A stretch of DNA of 64,000 nt from Membranipora membranacea (Eukaryota; Bryozoa; Gymnolaemata; Cheilostomatida; Membraniporidae). Under the pieces are notes generated by a model. The model did no database searches, had not been told where the DNA came from, and worked only from the letters and a program-made list of their open reading frames with translations. The DNA lies in the NCBI GenBank assembly GCA_914767715.1, contig OU612072.1:20150001-20214000 (forward strand). The letters are read 5' to 3'. A program made the position numbers and the translations under genes. The number at the start of each line of letters is the position of its first letter. The stretch's first letter is position 1. Positions 34,486 to 47,150 of the stretch are shown here, piece by piece.

Positions 34486-36335
34486 GTATAATTCATAGAG
34501 TTATTATATACTCTAGAATGGACAATGTGTACAAAAATAGCATCAGTTTTTGTCCTACTTAATTATTACGAAATCCATGACGCGACGCAATCTGGTTGTG
34601 CATGGCCAGTGCCTGTACCATATAATTTATCATTGAGAATTTAGGAATTGGGTATGAAAATTTAAGTTTTATAGCCCTTAAAGTAATTTTTTCGGAAAAA
34701 TTTTCATGGCACACTATGTGGAACACTTGTAGGTATTTTCACTTGGAGCCATTGATATGATTTCATATCAGTGCTTTGAATATATATCAGTGCTTGCAGC
34801 CATTGGAAAAACTGTCTATGTTTTCCCATGAAAATAAGCCAAAGCCCCAACCGCAAACACATTATTGTGATGAAATTAAATTACCGGGCTAGCTTGTTTT
34901 TTCTACTGCCACTTGCCAGCCATATAAGCTGTGTCCTGTCTCTCTCACTAATAATATGTTACACATTTTTGATTAAATGAAGTACAAGTAGCCTGTGTAA
35001 AAGTGAAGGGGAGTGTAAAAGTTTGCCGCTTGCCTCATTTTCAGTCACAGAGTACATAATGTCAAGATTCAGATTTGCTCTCCAGATAACATTACTTTAT
35101 TGAGGGTATTATTATAAGCTTTTTTGTTTCTTATGTCAAAGAAGATCAATTGAGATTGGTGCTAAAATCAGATGTGGTGTTACTGTCAGTCCTCATTGCT
35201 CATAAGACCTTTCTGGTTGCCTCTCTTATATTTTTATAGCATCAATCCATTTCTGACAGAGAATCACAGCTGTATGAAATGCTAACTCTGGTCATTTCAA
35301 AGGATTGAACACTACTACACTAACCCCCCTTCCCTCAAAACTATGCAAACAATACACATGTATAGTCAACTGCCAGCGCCTTTACTGGAGTATATACAAA
35401 ATATTATGTATGATGCTGAAGTTGCCATCTCAACTAATTTACAAACACAAACCAACAACCATAGTCATAATAATCATACCAGAAAATTCTATCAAACATC
35501 CACAACGACCGCTCTAAAGCAAATGGTCCCTTATTTCAAGTATGGTGAGAAATCAGAAATATCCGTCCACTTAAAATGTCACATTAGTGAGTGTTTGTTC
35601 TGAAAAATCTGGAGTCAGTCAAGATTAACTTGATACTCAGCGACTTATCAAAAAAGTTTGTTACAAAATACCTTCATTCATATGCTTTCAAAACCTGCTG
35701 TGTATGGTTGAATGGTTTTGCGAATTCAAAAACTAGAGGACATCACCGGGGAGGAAATTTAGAGCTTTAAATGACATAGCCAAATCTAAACGCCGAATCT
35801 TAGTCAAAACCGTATGTAAATTGCTTCTGCAAATGGCGGAACTTAGCGGCCGACTTTTAACCTCCAGTCAGCTTTTCCGCAAGCTATGTGTACACCTTAT
35901 ACTGAACAAATAACATAAATACACTTGATGGATAACATATGAGTAAAAGAGACAGAATCCAACTTATGGTTGAGAGAAACGTGGAAAAAACAGGCTAGCC
36001 CGGTAATTTTTTTTCATCACAATGATGTGTTTGCGGTATGGGTTTTGGCTTATTTTCATGGGAAAACATAGCAAAATTTTCCAATGGCTGCAAGTGAAAA
36101 TACCTACAAGTGTTCAACATGGTGTGACATGAAAAATCTTCCAAAAAATGGCTATTAGCGCTCTAAAACATAAATTTTCATGCTCAATTCCTATATTCTC
36201 AACGATAACTTTTATGATACAGGCACTAGCCATGCACCACCAGATGGTGTCGCGTCATGAATTTCGCAATAATTAACTAGGACGTTTTGAGCACTGCATT
36301 GTCCACTCTAGAGTATATAATAACTCTATGGTATA
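34486..36335. mobile_element. Large inverted-repeat element, about 1.85 kb, arms about 450-500 bp
   Basis: The left end CATAGAGTTATTATATACTC and the right end GAGTATATAATAACTCTATG are exact complements. Pairing continues inwards: GACAATG/CATTGTC, TACGAAATCCATGACGCGAC against GTCGCGTCATGAATTTCGCA, the AGGTATTTTCACTTG block, CCATGAAAATAAGCC, and ACCGGGCTAGC/GCTAGCCCGGT near 34890 and 35995. Similarity fades near 34960 and 35930. The core, about 1 kb, has no substantial open frame. It is a non-autonomous DNA transposon or fold-back element. Confidence 0.75.
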
Positions 36336-36850
36336 ATTTCAAAAGACAAACCCTTTGTCACATTCGAGTCTTTTCCCTGATATAAGAAAATTGTTTCCTG
36401 CTATCTATTCGCCATGAAAACGGTCGAACAAACTTTGTATTCAGGTTTTTTTGCCTAACCATCGTTATTGTAATCATTTAGCGCTGACCATCACATTTTT
36501 ATTTATGTAGTAATTACCATAACGACTATACTTACATTGTGTTGATGACAGATGTTAACTGCTTGAAGAGTATGCCAGATTATCGTCTTTGTATAAGATT
36601 CCGGAACACTAGAAATAAAATTAGCATGGCATTTATCACACATTATTATTATTAATATGTTTGTAATTCCCAGAATAAAATAGCTTTCAATTAATAGTTT
36701 TGTCATTTCAAACTGCAGGTAGACTAGTTTATAGTGTACACAGTGTCAGGTGAATTTTCTTTGACAGAATCACTGCAACCGAATTGATTTCAATTCCCCT
36801 GCAGCAGCTACAGAAGAGCACTAAGTCCCTATATTGGGCCAATAGCAGGC

Positions 36851-37050
36851 AGGAGGTCGCTCAGTTGGTTGGATCGCCGTCCTGGAGCTTGAATGCATTT
36901 GAGTACATGGGCTCTAATCTCACTGCTGTCCATGGACTAATGGCGTTAGGTCGTCCCACCACATGTGCTCAGACCTGCCTGGGAGCAGAAGGCAGTCTAG
37001 AACACAACCCATACTCTGGGGTGGCGTGTGGCATGACAGCCCTTATTTTA
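36851..37050 (+). mobile_element. tRNA-like SINE head with tail (weak)
   Basis: GGAGGTCGCTCAGTTGG then TTGGATCGCC looks like a D arm with box A, and GGGCTCTAATC about 50 nt later looks like a worn box B. A GC-richer tail with GGTCGTCCCACC and CTGGGGTGGCG follows. No second copy was seen in the window, so family status is unproven. Confidence 0.45.
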
Positions 37051-37329
37051 TTCAACAATTTTCATTTAATCTCATAGTCATAAAAAGTGTTAGGTTAACC
37101 TTCCTGGCATAAAAGTCAGACTGGCAGACAGAGCAATCAAGTCACATCAGATAGGCTGAGCATATTACTTCTGACCTTTTTGCAAGGGCTCTATACAACA
37201 CAGCTTACCTTTAAAATTCAGGAGCGAATTCTAGGACTCAGCTGTCTTTTCAAAATCTAACCAGGCCTTACCCTCCAAAGGTATCTTTATTGGTGTTTCT
37301 GCAGTCAGTATTATTTGATAGTCTGGTAT

Positions 37330-37810
37330 TTATAATGTTCACAAAACATCTGATAAGAAAGGGAAGTAAAGCTGGCAATGCACTGTTCAGTAACTGTTAG
37401 CTGTCCACGTTTGTTTCTCTAGTCAAAGAATAAATCTTAGTGATGCGATATCTGGAAAACAATACTGTGTGGTTAACCAAAATTACTACTTGGTACTGCA
37501 AGCCATTGGCGGGCATATTTCTTAATAGTGTCAACATTCGTTGGTGAACAACATCAATATGATTTTAATGTCCCGTTACAGGCTTTGGTATTTTTGGCGA
37601 CCCCTCCATGGGCCCATGAAAATATCTCAAACTCTTCTTACATATATCCTGATTAAGGATATCCTGGGTTCAGCTTCAATCCATCGGTCCATTGGAAGGA
37701 CATGGAATACCTGGGTACAGGTAGTCTGTCAGGGTTCAGGAAAATTGGAAAGTACAGTGTCAACATTGCATTGTGGGATACCATATGACTGTGGTACAAA
37801 CTCAGGCCCG
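37330..37810 (+). repeat. Interspersed repeat (family R1), uninterrupted copy
   Basis: It starts CATCTGATAAGAAAGGGAAG and includes AATAAATCTTAGTGATGCGA, ACTTGGTACTGCAAG (37488-37502, the empty site for the SINE at 21.1 kb) and GGGCATATTTCTTAATAG. It ends with a block AGTCTGTCAGGGTTCAGG and GCATTGTGGGATACC at about 37768. Confidence 0.7.
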
Positions 37811-38879
37811 TTGAAGTTTGTATCTCTTATAAGTCAAAGTAATACGAGGAAGCAAATTTGTGAGGTTTCTTGCTAATTTAATTAGAAAACATATCATGAT
37901 TAGTGCAACAAATAATTTCATAATGCTTGGCGCTGCACCCTTGCGAGCGGAGTTGATATCTTAACACGAAACTATTGTTCTTAACGCTCCCTAATGTGTG
38001 AACGCTTTGTGTACTTAAAATAAGGGACATCTACCATGGTATCCATAACTAAGGTAAGTGTTGTTTGTATGTATAAAAATTGTAAAGCACTTTTTGGTTG
38101 TGCATATCATATTGAGCTTTACTGCTTTGTGGAATACGAATCAAGTTATTTATTAAATGCTTTGACAATGATGCTTTGAAAATAAGAAAGGCAAAAGTAT
38201 AGTCCTACATACACTTCACCGTCTCATAAAGCTGTTGTGAAAGGTTCCTATATTGCCATTTCTGAGGAGTGCAGACAGGAATTGAAATTGATTTGCTCTT
38301 CAAATTACAGTAAGGTTTGAACAAACCTTGTTCATTATCCTAAGACCTTAATATGATTACCGCCGTATCTTCGGCCATTGCAGAGGATAGAAAGCAGACA
38401 TCTTGTGTATATTGTTGTGGGATTCTCATCAATTTATCGCTGGAATTTTTACATCCTGCTAATATCTAACAAAACAAGTGGGGACGAGCAATGACGTGCT
38501 AATTGTCTACCATTCCCCACTTCCAAGTAGAAGATTGTGTGTCACATTGCTAATTCTTTTTACTAGTGAAATTCACTCCAGTACAACACATTGATGTTTT
38601 TAGGAGGAACATAAATACATACATACATGAATATCATTACGACATGCTGTGAATTTGTGTCTGATTGTGAATGGGTACCTGAAGAAATAAAAAAAAATTG
38701 CCCTTTTTCAATCAGGTTGCTCAAGAGTTTATAAGCCAGCCACAAAATTATTTTGATAATATTTTCCTATAAAACCTTGTAGAAATATGTTGCATATAAT
38801 TTATCATAAGGCGGTGATATACAACTTAACCTAAAGAGTACTCAATGTTGCTGGCATAAGAATGATAGCTTTACAAGGT

Positions 38880-39340
38880 AGGTAATTCAAAAAATTCATG
38901 CTTTCTGTTCTAAATAAATTCTGTATATTCTGAATATGAGTACCAAGTTAGCCTCACACTTATGTTGTTGAATACATTTGACGTAAATATCTTTTATCAA
39001 AGTAAATATTACTAGGTCATTGACGTAGGCAATTTCCAATGTCATGGTCTTCCAGGGTTTAAAATATTTAACCAGGTTCACTGTGTAGGTCACACATCTG
39101 ACAAGAGCACAAAATTAACCGTTCACGTCCTGTCGCTGAATATAGGTATGCTATCCCTACATACAACCATCCAAGATGACCTACCCTCTTTCTCTACTGA
39201 AAAAGCTCATGTCAAATGTATTATCAGATCTCAGTCTATAGGAATGTCGGAAAATACTTGGGTACAAGTAGTCTGTCAGAGTTCAGAAGTTGAAAGTACA
39301 TCATCAACATTGCATTGTGGGATACCATAATCAAAAATTA
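38880..39340 (+). repeat. CTTATCA/TGATAAG repeat unit with GCATTGTGGGATA end
   Basis: It contains TTTTATCAAAGTAAATATTA, GGTCATTGACG, CATGGTCTT, CACACATCTGACAAGAGCAC and AATTAACCGTTCAC, matching 46800-46950. It then has GTAGTCTGTCAGAGTTCAG and GCATTGTGGGATACC at about 39312. Confidence 0.65.
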
Positions 39341-40150
39341 CTAGGTTTTCACACCTGACGTCTATGTTGTCAGGAACTCCAAGTGGTTGTTGTTTACGTT
39401 TTCTACTGCATGTTTGATGTTCAATCACGCAGGTCCCCTACAAATTAGTCTGACTCAACAAGGCATGTTACCACCAAATGACAATGATTGCAAGCGACTG
39501 AATGGAACAACAATCACAATGACAGCCTTTTAAAATGATAACTTCGGGATTCAATACACCACACCTGCTCAAATGTTGCTGATATGCAGCAATTTTGCAA
39601 ACACAAAAACAAGCTTACGAACCAATGTCAATTGGTAACAGCGATACTCAAAACAAAAGGCCTAGTAATAGTGGTAGTGGTAATAGTAATGGACTCTTGC
39701 AGGGAATGAAAAATATTATCTATAGCAAATGCGAATGATGAGATAAAATATAATGACAACACGTAATTGAGTGAGGATGTATGCAATACCATGCATCACA
39801 GTCTGAAAGCGACGGGGTTTATGAGGCAGGCAGTCGGCACAGCCCGCAACCCCTTCTCCAATCAAAACTTTTCATTATTTTCAATGCTCACTAGAACTTC
39901 AGTAGCGCATGTCAGCCCACCGATCTATCCATCATCTTAGTTTTAAACTACACAACTAGGCAAAGATGAGTTGCATCATATTTATATCAAGTACGTCAAA
40001 CCCTCAATTTGCTGTGGTAGATCTTTACAGCGTTGACGTGAGAATGTATTTCATCAATTGAGTTGCAGTCACGAGTCAGATGCCTCACCTTGCCATATAT
40101 GGCCTATCATGTTGGAACAACATAGTTTGATATGACCAAAGACGGTTTCT
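39341..40150. other. Intergenic with decayed repeat pieces
   Basis: The AAAGATGAGTTGCATCATAT block near 39962 resembles one near 46380 (AAAGATGATTTGCATCAGAT). No gene is seen. Confidence 0.35.
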
Positions 40151-41835
40151 CAAACTGTTCTCAAATAGTTATTAGGCTGTCACATTTTCTATAGACAAAT
40201 TGACAGGTATCCCACAATGCAATTTGCAAACAGTTTATTTTCTACCCTCCCGCGTGCAATGGTTGGGGTTAGTATTGTAATTGTGTTAGGGTGTTATAAT
40301 TATAATTAACCTGGCTGCAATCTGACGCAGGAGCGCTCCAACCTGACTGTTATTTCATAGAGTACAAATTCAGTGCTCCTTCCTGCACCAATAAATTCCA
40401 GTCAAAAGTCAGATGCATCACCTTGCAGTTTAACATGTTTTAACATCATAGTTCAATATGAATTTTAATGAATTTCTAATCGTTTAATCCCTAAAATGTT
40501 ATTGCCTTACTGCCCTCTAAGAAAAGTTTAAGAGGGTACTTTTACAACAACAGCTGAAGAGGTTCTCGGGTGGGAGGGGCAGGTAGTTTAACACAAAAAA
40601 AAATTTGTGTTCTTCACTTAATCAAATAGCTATTAAGCTGTCAAATATTTCGTAAATAAGAATATGGGTATCCTACAATGCTGTTGGTCGTTTATTCTCG
40701 CTTGTGCTACTGTGACAGATGAATTACCTTGAAAACAAAACACCACTTGCAATATATTCAGATTGGTAAAGTCTGGTAAAATCACATACTTCGGTAGATT
40801 TTTACACGACAGTCAAGGAACTTCGGGGCTAAAATCTCCGAGAAATCCTCAAGATGATTGATTGTTGGTATCAATCATCCCCTCTACTAGTTTGATCTCC
40901 TACCTATCTCTTTTTCTTAGTGGCAAATAATTCCTTTTCTGGAACATTTTATGTCCAAGTTACTTGCTAGTTTGTTGCAAAATACAACTTTTTGCGTTTT
41001 ACCATGTTATCACCCTTACAAATTTACAAAAGTCGATGCTGGTACATAGCAGAAATTACACCTCAAGCCTACTATGTTTATACATTCATACTTACCCTTG
41101 TTAGAATTGTTGACATGGTACCTTGAGGAATTTTATTTTGTACACATTTTGGATATTCTTTAAATGATTTCATAGAAAGATTGCACCAAATGGAGTAATC
41201 GTCCCTACATTCACATTAGCAGGGTTCAGTGCCAGGGAGCAAAGGCTGACATAATTCTTCTATCACTTGATTGATGCACCGTGCGCTCTCAGGCTATAAT
41301 ATAGACTTTAAGTTAGTGATGAGGAACATGACTCAGTACACTTTTGCTTCTTTGTAGTTTTACTGAGGAGAGATAAAAACTATGACAGTCCTGACTTGGG
41401 TTTTATAGAGCTGCTATATTTGGCTGCTCTGTGAAAGTAGGCAATCACTAAGCATTGCTTCAAACAGTTGCGGTGTATGGCAGGCACATATCAACATATG
41501 TTAGGCTGCCTACTTAGCTTAACAAACCCTCCCTTTGTTTCATGCAATGTATCATCGGATTTCCTGCTTGAGATACAGGTGATCAGTTAAGGAATAATAT
41601 GAGTAATATTTGGGAGTATTTCTGTATTAGTTCCCAAGTCCCTGGCATCGTCTGTCTTTTTCGAGTCCTCCAAAGTAATTACTGCCCTAAAGTAAGGAAG
41701 GATTTAAGGCTTACCATTGCTGGTGGGTGAATACACAAATTTGGTCTATCCTTTCGTTGTCCATGTAGGTTTTGGGTTGTCAAAATTGTGATAACTAAAT
41801 TTTGATGTATCCCAGAATGCAATGTACACATGTTT
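40150..41835 (-). repeat. Interspersed repeat (R2 with segmental duplication unit), copy A
   Basis: The left half (40150-41030) is the reverse complement of 12090-12860. The right half (about 40830-41830) is repeated at 42740-43840. Reverse-oriented GCATTGTGGGATA motifs lie at about 40209 and 41808, with a worn one near 40670. Confidence 0.65.
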
Positions 41836-41858
41836 TGTTTACATTTCTCCATTTCTCT

Positions 41859-42018
41859 AATTTTTCATTGCATCTTCATTTTTTTTTAATTCAACGCAAA
41901 AGAATGCCAAAAAACACCTCAAAAGTCCTTAAAAAGACCTCAAAAGTCCCTTAAAATAGCTGTTTTTTGGCATTCTTTTGCGTTAAATTAAATAAAAATT
42001 AAGATGCAATGAAAAATT
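41859..42018. repeat. Hairpin: 57-bp arms, 46-nt loop
   Basis: The arms 41859-41915 and 41962-42018 are almost perfect complements, for example TTTTTCATTGCATCTT against AAGATGCAATGAAAAA and CGCAAAAGAATGCC against GGCATTCTTTTGCG. The loop holds two copies of ACCTCAAAAGTCC. It could be a small MITE or an expressed hairpin. Confidence 0.8.
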
Positions 42019-42739
42019 ATGTTTGCATTTCCTGTGTGCACCATGGTTAATGAAAGCGGCTTCGTATGTGAGAACTTTCAAAAAAACTTTGTTTGGCCAC
42101 AATAATGGTTATTTTGACAGCATGTTTGACGTTATGCAAAGGTGGCGAAAATATTAGCCGTATTCGAGAGTCTACTGTCATTGCAATATGCAAGCTAATT
42201 TTTTGAAAGTCAATGTGTACGACATTTGAAGAGTACTCTAAGAGAAAATCATAATTAATCTTGATTCCAGCCTATGATCTGTTGTGAATTTATGATTGAA
42301 ATTTCACATATTTTAACGGCTTCACAAAAAAAATGCGTTGTATGGTGTGACGTAAAAAGTCAATTTAGACTAGTCATATATCAAAGAAAATCAAATTTTA
42401 CAATGAAAGCAATATCTAAGTATACATGCCACCTGATTTGAAATTTCTTGCAATTAATTTGACTGCTCAATCTGCATCGACAAAAAGAGCGTTTTCTGCC
42501 TCATTTCCTCCCTAAAATGACACAACGTCATCGGATCAAGTTTTTGTTTAGGTATTCATTTTCAGTAGCTCGGCCGCTTTCCAACGGTATATGATATGTT
42601 GATATTCGGATCAGTCTTTGACATTACCTTAAAAGAAAATATGATTAAAATTACGTACAAGGTGGCGTAAAAAACTATCTCTGCCCCATGCTCCTTTATA
42701 TTTAATGGTTCTATATCGTCCAGAGGGGCATTGACTTAA

Positions 42740-43840
42740 AAATTCATTTATGGATTCATCAATCATCCCTTCTACTAACTGGCTCGCCTACCTCTCTCTA
42801 AATGTATGTATGTAGGTATTTATGTACCGACCTTTATTACCGCAAGGGGTCTGAAACTGTTAATGATTGCATAAAAAACTGTTTGTAGTGTACATATATC
42901 CAATTATACAACAAAGGGTTGAAAATAATGATAGCCTGTGATCTAAAACAGTCTTTACGTAGATTAATGCAGTGGCACAGGGACCTAAAACAACCGAATG
43001 GTAGCGTTTCAAAGAAGAGTAGAGGGTTTGGTGCGTTAGTGGCCACCATTCTGAGAGATCTGGTTTTTAATCTGCGTTTGGCAGTATCTTTGGAGACCTT
43101 CTTGGCGCACTTGGCTATCTTGGTTAGATATACTTGATACAGAAATTAAACCTCTGGCGATACTATTTTCATACATCAAAACACTGCCCACCCTAGTTAG
43201 AATGGATGATAGTTAAAAAAAAAGATTTTATGAAAAGATAGCAAAAATGGAGTTATCTGCCTACATTTACATTAGCAGGGTTCAGTGCCAAGCAGTAGAA
43301 CACTGACCTGGTGCTCTTATTTGAATCACCATGCAGCTCTCAGGCTATATATTATATAGTTAGCGACGAGGAACATGACTAAGTGCAATATTGCTTCCTT
43401 GACTTCCTTTGACAGACGTGACTACGATTATATTGCACTGCTAGAGTAGGCGTGTCTATGAAATTGTTCATTGAAAGCGATCACAAAGCATTGTTTGCTA
43501 TGGTTATGGTGACTGGCAGGCACAGATCGTCAGGCTGCCTTTTAGCTCAAACATCCTACCCTTTGTTCTGATGCAATGTATCGTTTGATATCCTGTTTCA
43601 GATTCAGGCGACGTCAGTTTAGTGATCATAATATTAGTATCGTCGGGAGTACTTCTATATTAATATCTGAGTCCCAAGCATTGTCTGTATTTATTCGAGT
43701 CCTTGAAAAGAAAGGTTTGATATAAGGCTTACCATTGCTTGTGAGTGAAAAACAACGTCGGGCATCCTTTTGTCATTCATTTAGTTTGGGCTGTCAAAAT
43801 TGTGATAACTGAATTATTATGTATCCCACAATGCAATGGA
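42740..43840 (-). repeat. Segmental duplication unit, copy B
   Basis: It matches about 40830-41830 in order: ATCAATCATCCC, CATTAGCAGGGTTCAGTGCC, CTCTCAGGCTATA, GAGGAACATGACT, AAGGCTTACCATTGCT and TCAAAATTGTGATAACT. It ends in ATCCCACAATGCAATG. Divergence is high (roughly a quarter of positions, by eye) with many gaps. Confidence 0.7.
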
Positions 43841-44139
43841 AATTTCTTTTTGTATACTTTTCTCCATGCTGCTGTGGTTGAAGATAGGATAGCTTTTTGC
43901 ATAAAGTCTAACATATTATATTGTCAGATAAATCTGCTTTCTAAGGTGCGTCTCTGCCTGCCTGGAAACAAATTCAGAGTTTGACAAGACAGTGGTGACC
44001 TCCCGGTGTATGTATGTATGTTTATATTTGGTCTCAATCTCTGAGAAATAAAACTGTCTCTGTAGGGTGCTCTGTAAAAATTATTAAAACTGTTGATTCT
44101 GTAAAAATAAATAAAATGATAAGACCATAAAAAATACTA

Positions 44140-44510
44140 TTACTTTTTGAAGACACTATTTAGGTATTTGATACATTCTGCTCTAAAACATTTGCAACGG
44201 ATCTGCACGCGGAACTTGACTGATTGATATCTGCTTGACGGCAGCTGGTTAAGACGCAGTAGTGGTTCATCTTCGGTGGCAATCATACGGAGGCTCTTTA
44301 TTTTCAGTATATGAGAGTAAAGGTCGTCTACGGGTGTGAACGTAAGTTCGCCTGATAGGTATCCTGCAGTTCTTATCACAGATTGTAACTTTTTCTTATA
44401 GAGTCTGCGCTCAGATGACTATATAGCACAACCAGGTGGTAGGTGATTACTGACTCTATGAAGGACTTGTAGCAGGTCGTTATTAGTTGTAAACTGTCCC
44501 CCGCGCGAAA
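44140..44510 (-). pseudogene. LINE 3'-terminal fragment (RT C-terminal tail)
   Basis: The minus strand reads CYKSFIESVITYHLVVLYSH, then after a frame change VIRTAGYLSGELTFTPVDDL and YSHILKIKSL. The last part is LLRLNQLPSSRYQSVKFR with CIKYLN. This is the conserved tail of many LINEs: FY-x-SxIESVLT, V-x-TA-x-x-x-G, DLY, and LPS-x-RY, then LN at the end. Only the 3' end of the element is present, as expected of 5'-truncated insertions. Confidence 0.7.
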
Positions 44511-44529
44511 ACAACCCCGGGACACTTTA

Positions 44530-44760
44530 CAATATTGTTAGGTTCTGTGAGCAAAACTGCTGATAAGAGAGGGAGGTAAGCCTTTCACTGCTCAGCAACA
44601 CTAGGCTGTAGGCATTTGTTTCTATATTCACCAAAAATATCAGAGGATTGCAATGGGCGGGCATGTATAGTTTTGTTTGGTGATTCAAAATAACTACTTT
44701 GCACTGGGAATAGATGACGTGCATATTCCTCAAAAGCATAAATTTTGGGTGGTAAACAAC
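44530..44760 (+). repeat. R1-related repeat fragment
   Basis: It contains CTGATAAGAGAGGGAGGTAA, CACTGCTCAGCAAC, GCTGTAGGCATTTGTTTCT and GCGGGCAT blocks in the R1 order, with deletions. Confidence 0.55.
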
Positions 44761-45375
44761 ACTCCCACAATTTTGACACTGCCTATACAGGCTTGTGAAA
44801 GGATGACAACAAGATTGTTTGCCTCAGTCCATCGAATCTGTCTAATAATTAAACTCTGTTGTTTCGAAATGTTAAGCTGCAAGGTGATGCCATCTGTCAC
44901 AATGGCACCATACCATACCATACCATGCCATGCCATGCTGGGAAACCAAAAAACCAGCTGGTAGTCATTTGCATTGCGGATAATCATTGACTTATATGTG
45001 AAATATTTGATAGCCTAATAACCGCCTGAATAAAGTGAGGAAGACGAATGACGTGTTTTGTTTTAAATTTCTGCCCCATCCATCCAAAGAACCTATTAGG
45101 CTGCTGTCGGAGTCGTCCCTATTGCCTTACTGGAGAGCACAGACAGATTTCTTCAGGAAGATGTTTGGTAAATCATCTGAAGTTATATTGCGTTATTTTG
45201 ATTCAACAGAAAGACCTACATGTAAGTGCGTTGGTGTTATGACAATAAACACAAATGGTGCAGGAAGGGCCCACTGACTACAGTCGTATACAAACATATC
45301 TGATTCAAAGTTTATTATCTCCCCTGTTACAAGTTAACTTAAAATTACTCTGCCCAGGCTATCATTGTCCAGTCA
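44761..45375. other. Intergenic; CATAC/CATGC short repeat
   Basis: A small run of CATAC then CATGC repeats is at 44907-44938. The frames at 45035-45277 are open for 80 codons but show no domain. No gene is called. Confidence 0.3.
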
Positions 45376-45379
45376 GCCA

Positions 45380-47150
45380 GGGTTCAGGGAAACTTGACAG
45401 TATGATAACGACATTGCATTGTGGGATGTAATAACGCAGCGTAGCATGTCTTGACAAACCTTGGACATACAGGAAGCACAGCACAGCACTTCTTAAAAGG
45501 CTATTTATTCTCATTGTTTACTGCGGGAGTGCTAACCATTGTTGAAATGAGGACATCTTATTGATGCTAAGTTCACAATGCAGCACCATAGTAGGAAGTC
45601 ACAACACTTGTTTTACATGAATATGAATATTTCACCACTCAGCGCTACATGTGTCAATCAACTGATAAGAGTACATGGTGAATGTTCCACCTGTGATGTG
45701 TCATAAAACAAAGTACTACTCGGCTTCTCGGCCTATTGACTAAGATCAAAGTGTCATGGCTAATGGCTGATTGGTGCCTGTTTCAGTTTCTGGCAGCTTG
45801 CTGCACACTCACGATTACGAGGTCCACCATGGCCTCACCTCTAGGATGCATTCTAGCGTGCTAGGATGAATCACACTCTTAGTATGAGGACTCCAGGCAA
45901 CTTGCGTCCCTCTTTAGGGGTGGCCCACCCTCTGAATTGTCATAAACAGGACAGGACATTCCACCTCTTAATATTTAACACTGTTGAGGCTAGTATCTCT
46001 TATCAATGTGAATATTACAAGGTCAGTAACGAAGGCAATGTCCCATCCTTTGGCCTTTGGTGATTTAAAAATATCTATCTAGATGGCCACTGTTTGCGTC
46101 ACACATTTGATTAACAAGACTGCTGCAGTCCATTATTCAAATACCTCTCTGTAAAAATTGTCATCCAATATAGCCATAGCTTGAGGAAAATCTTTAACGA
46201 TAATATGAACTTTGCATTGTGGGAAACACAATAACAACCTGTTGGCAGCATTAAATGCAGCTTTCCGCTCTAGATATAGGCTGTGGTTGACAAGCTCGCT
46301 GGACATATGGAGCTTTTGACATCGGCTCTCTCTTTCTTGACCAGCCCTTATTCGACCTTCAAATTTTATAACCTGGCAAAGATGATTTGCATCAGATTTA
46401 TGATAAGGGAGTCAAACACACATTTTACCGAGGATGTACTAAACAATGAGTACATTAGAAAGTTTTATCAATGCTATCTCCACAAAGCCATGCCATAGGT
46501 GAAGGCACACTTCTTGCTCTACATAATTGTATTTATTTATCCACTTAGCGCTACATGCGTCTAACACGTGATAAGAGTACCAAGTGAACTTGTCATTGGT
46601 TGTATTCTATACTGTGGATGCCAGTATCTCTATCTTTGCAAATATTTCAAGGCCAGTAATACACACTACGTCCTATTTAATCGCCTTAAATCATCCAATA
46701 CAAAAATACTAAATATTTCCACACCTAGGGCTACATACGTCAAACATTTGATAAGAGAACCTTCAACTGGTTGTTATTGAAATCTGTTGGCGCAAGCTTC
46801 TCTTATCAACGTAAACATTACAAGGTCAGTAATACAGAAATATTTGAGTCTCATGGTCTTTAATCATGAAAATATATAACCAGCTGTTTGTGTCACACAT
46901 CTGATAAGAACACACAGTTAACCATCCACCGCCTGTTGCTGAGTTTGACCGTGTCTTATCAGTGTAATTAGCATTACACTGCAACAAGCACTTTTGTGTT
47001 TTAACATCGCCTGCATGGGTCTAAGAAAATAGCACACACTATTCTTATATATGTAGGTCAGAGAGGCTTTCGATGAATTTGGAAGAGCAGTGTCAGAATA
47101 GCATTGCGGGATATCATATTAAGACAGTATCAGAGTCCGCCTTAGTACAC
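45380..47150 (+). repeat. Degenerate array of CTTATCA/TGATAAG units
   Basis: There are repeated blocks GCGGGAGTGCTAA, GCGCTACATGTGTCAATCAA, CTGATAAGAGTAC, TCTCTTATCAATGTGAATAT, TACAAGGTCAGTAA and CACACATCTGATAAGAACAC. GCATTGTGGGAT motifs occur at 45416, 46214 and (GCATTGCGGGAT) 47101. The array is interrupted by a U2-headed SINE at 45723-45950. Similar arrays lie at 61.7-64 kb and 52.9-53.1 kb. Confidence 0.65.
45723..45950 (+). mobile_element. U2-snRNA-headed SINE, copy 4
   Basis: This is a 228-bp copy starting GCTTCTCGGCCTATTGAC and ending CATAAACAGG. The body includes GCAGCTTGCTGCACACTCAC, TCACCTCTAGGATGCATTCT and GGGGTGGCCCACCC. No clear target duplication remains. It lies within the CTTATCA/TGATAAG array. 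Confidence 0.8.
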
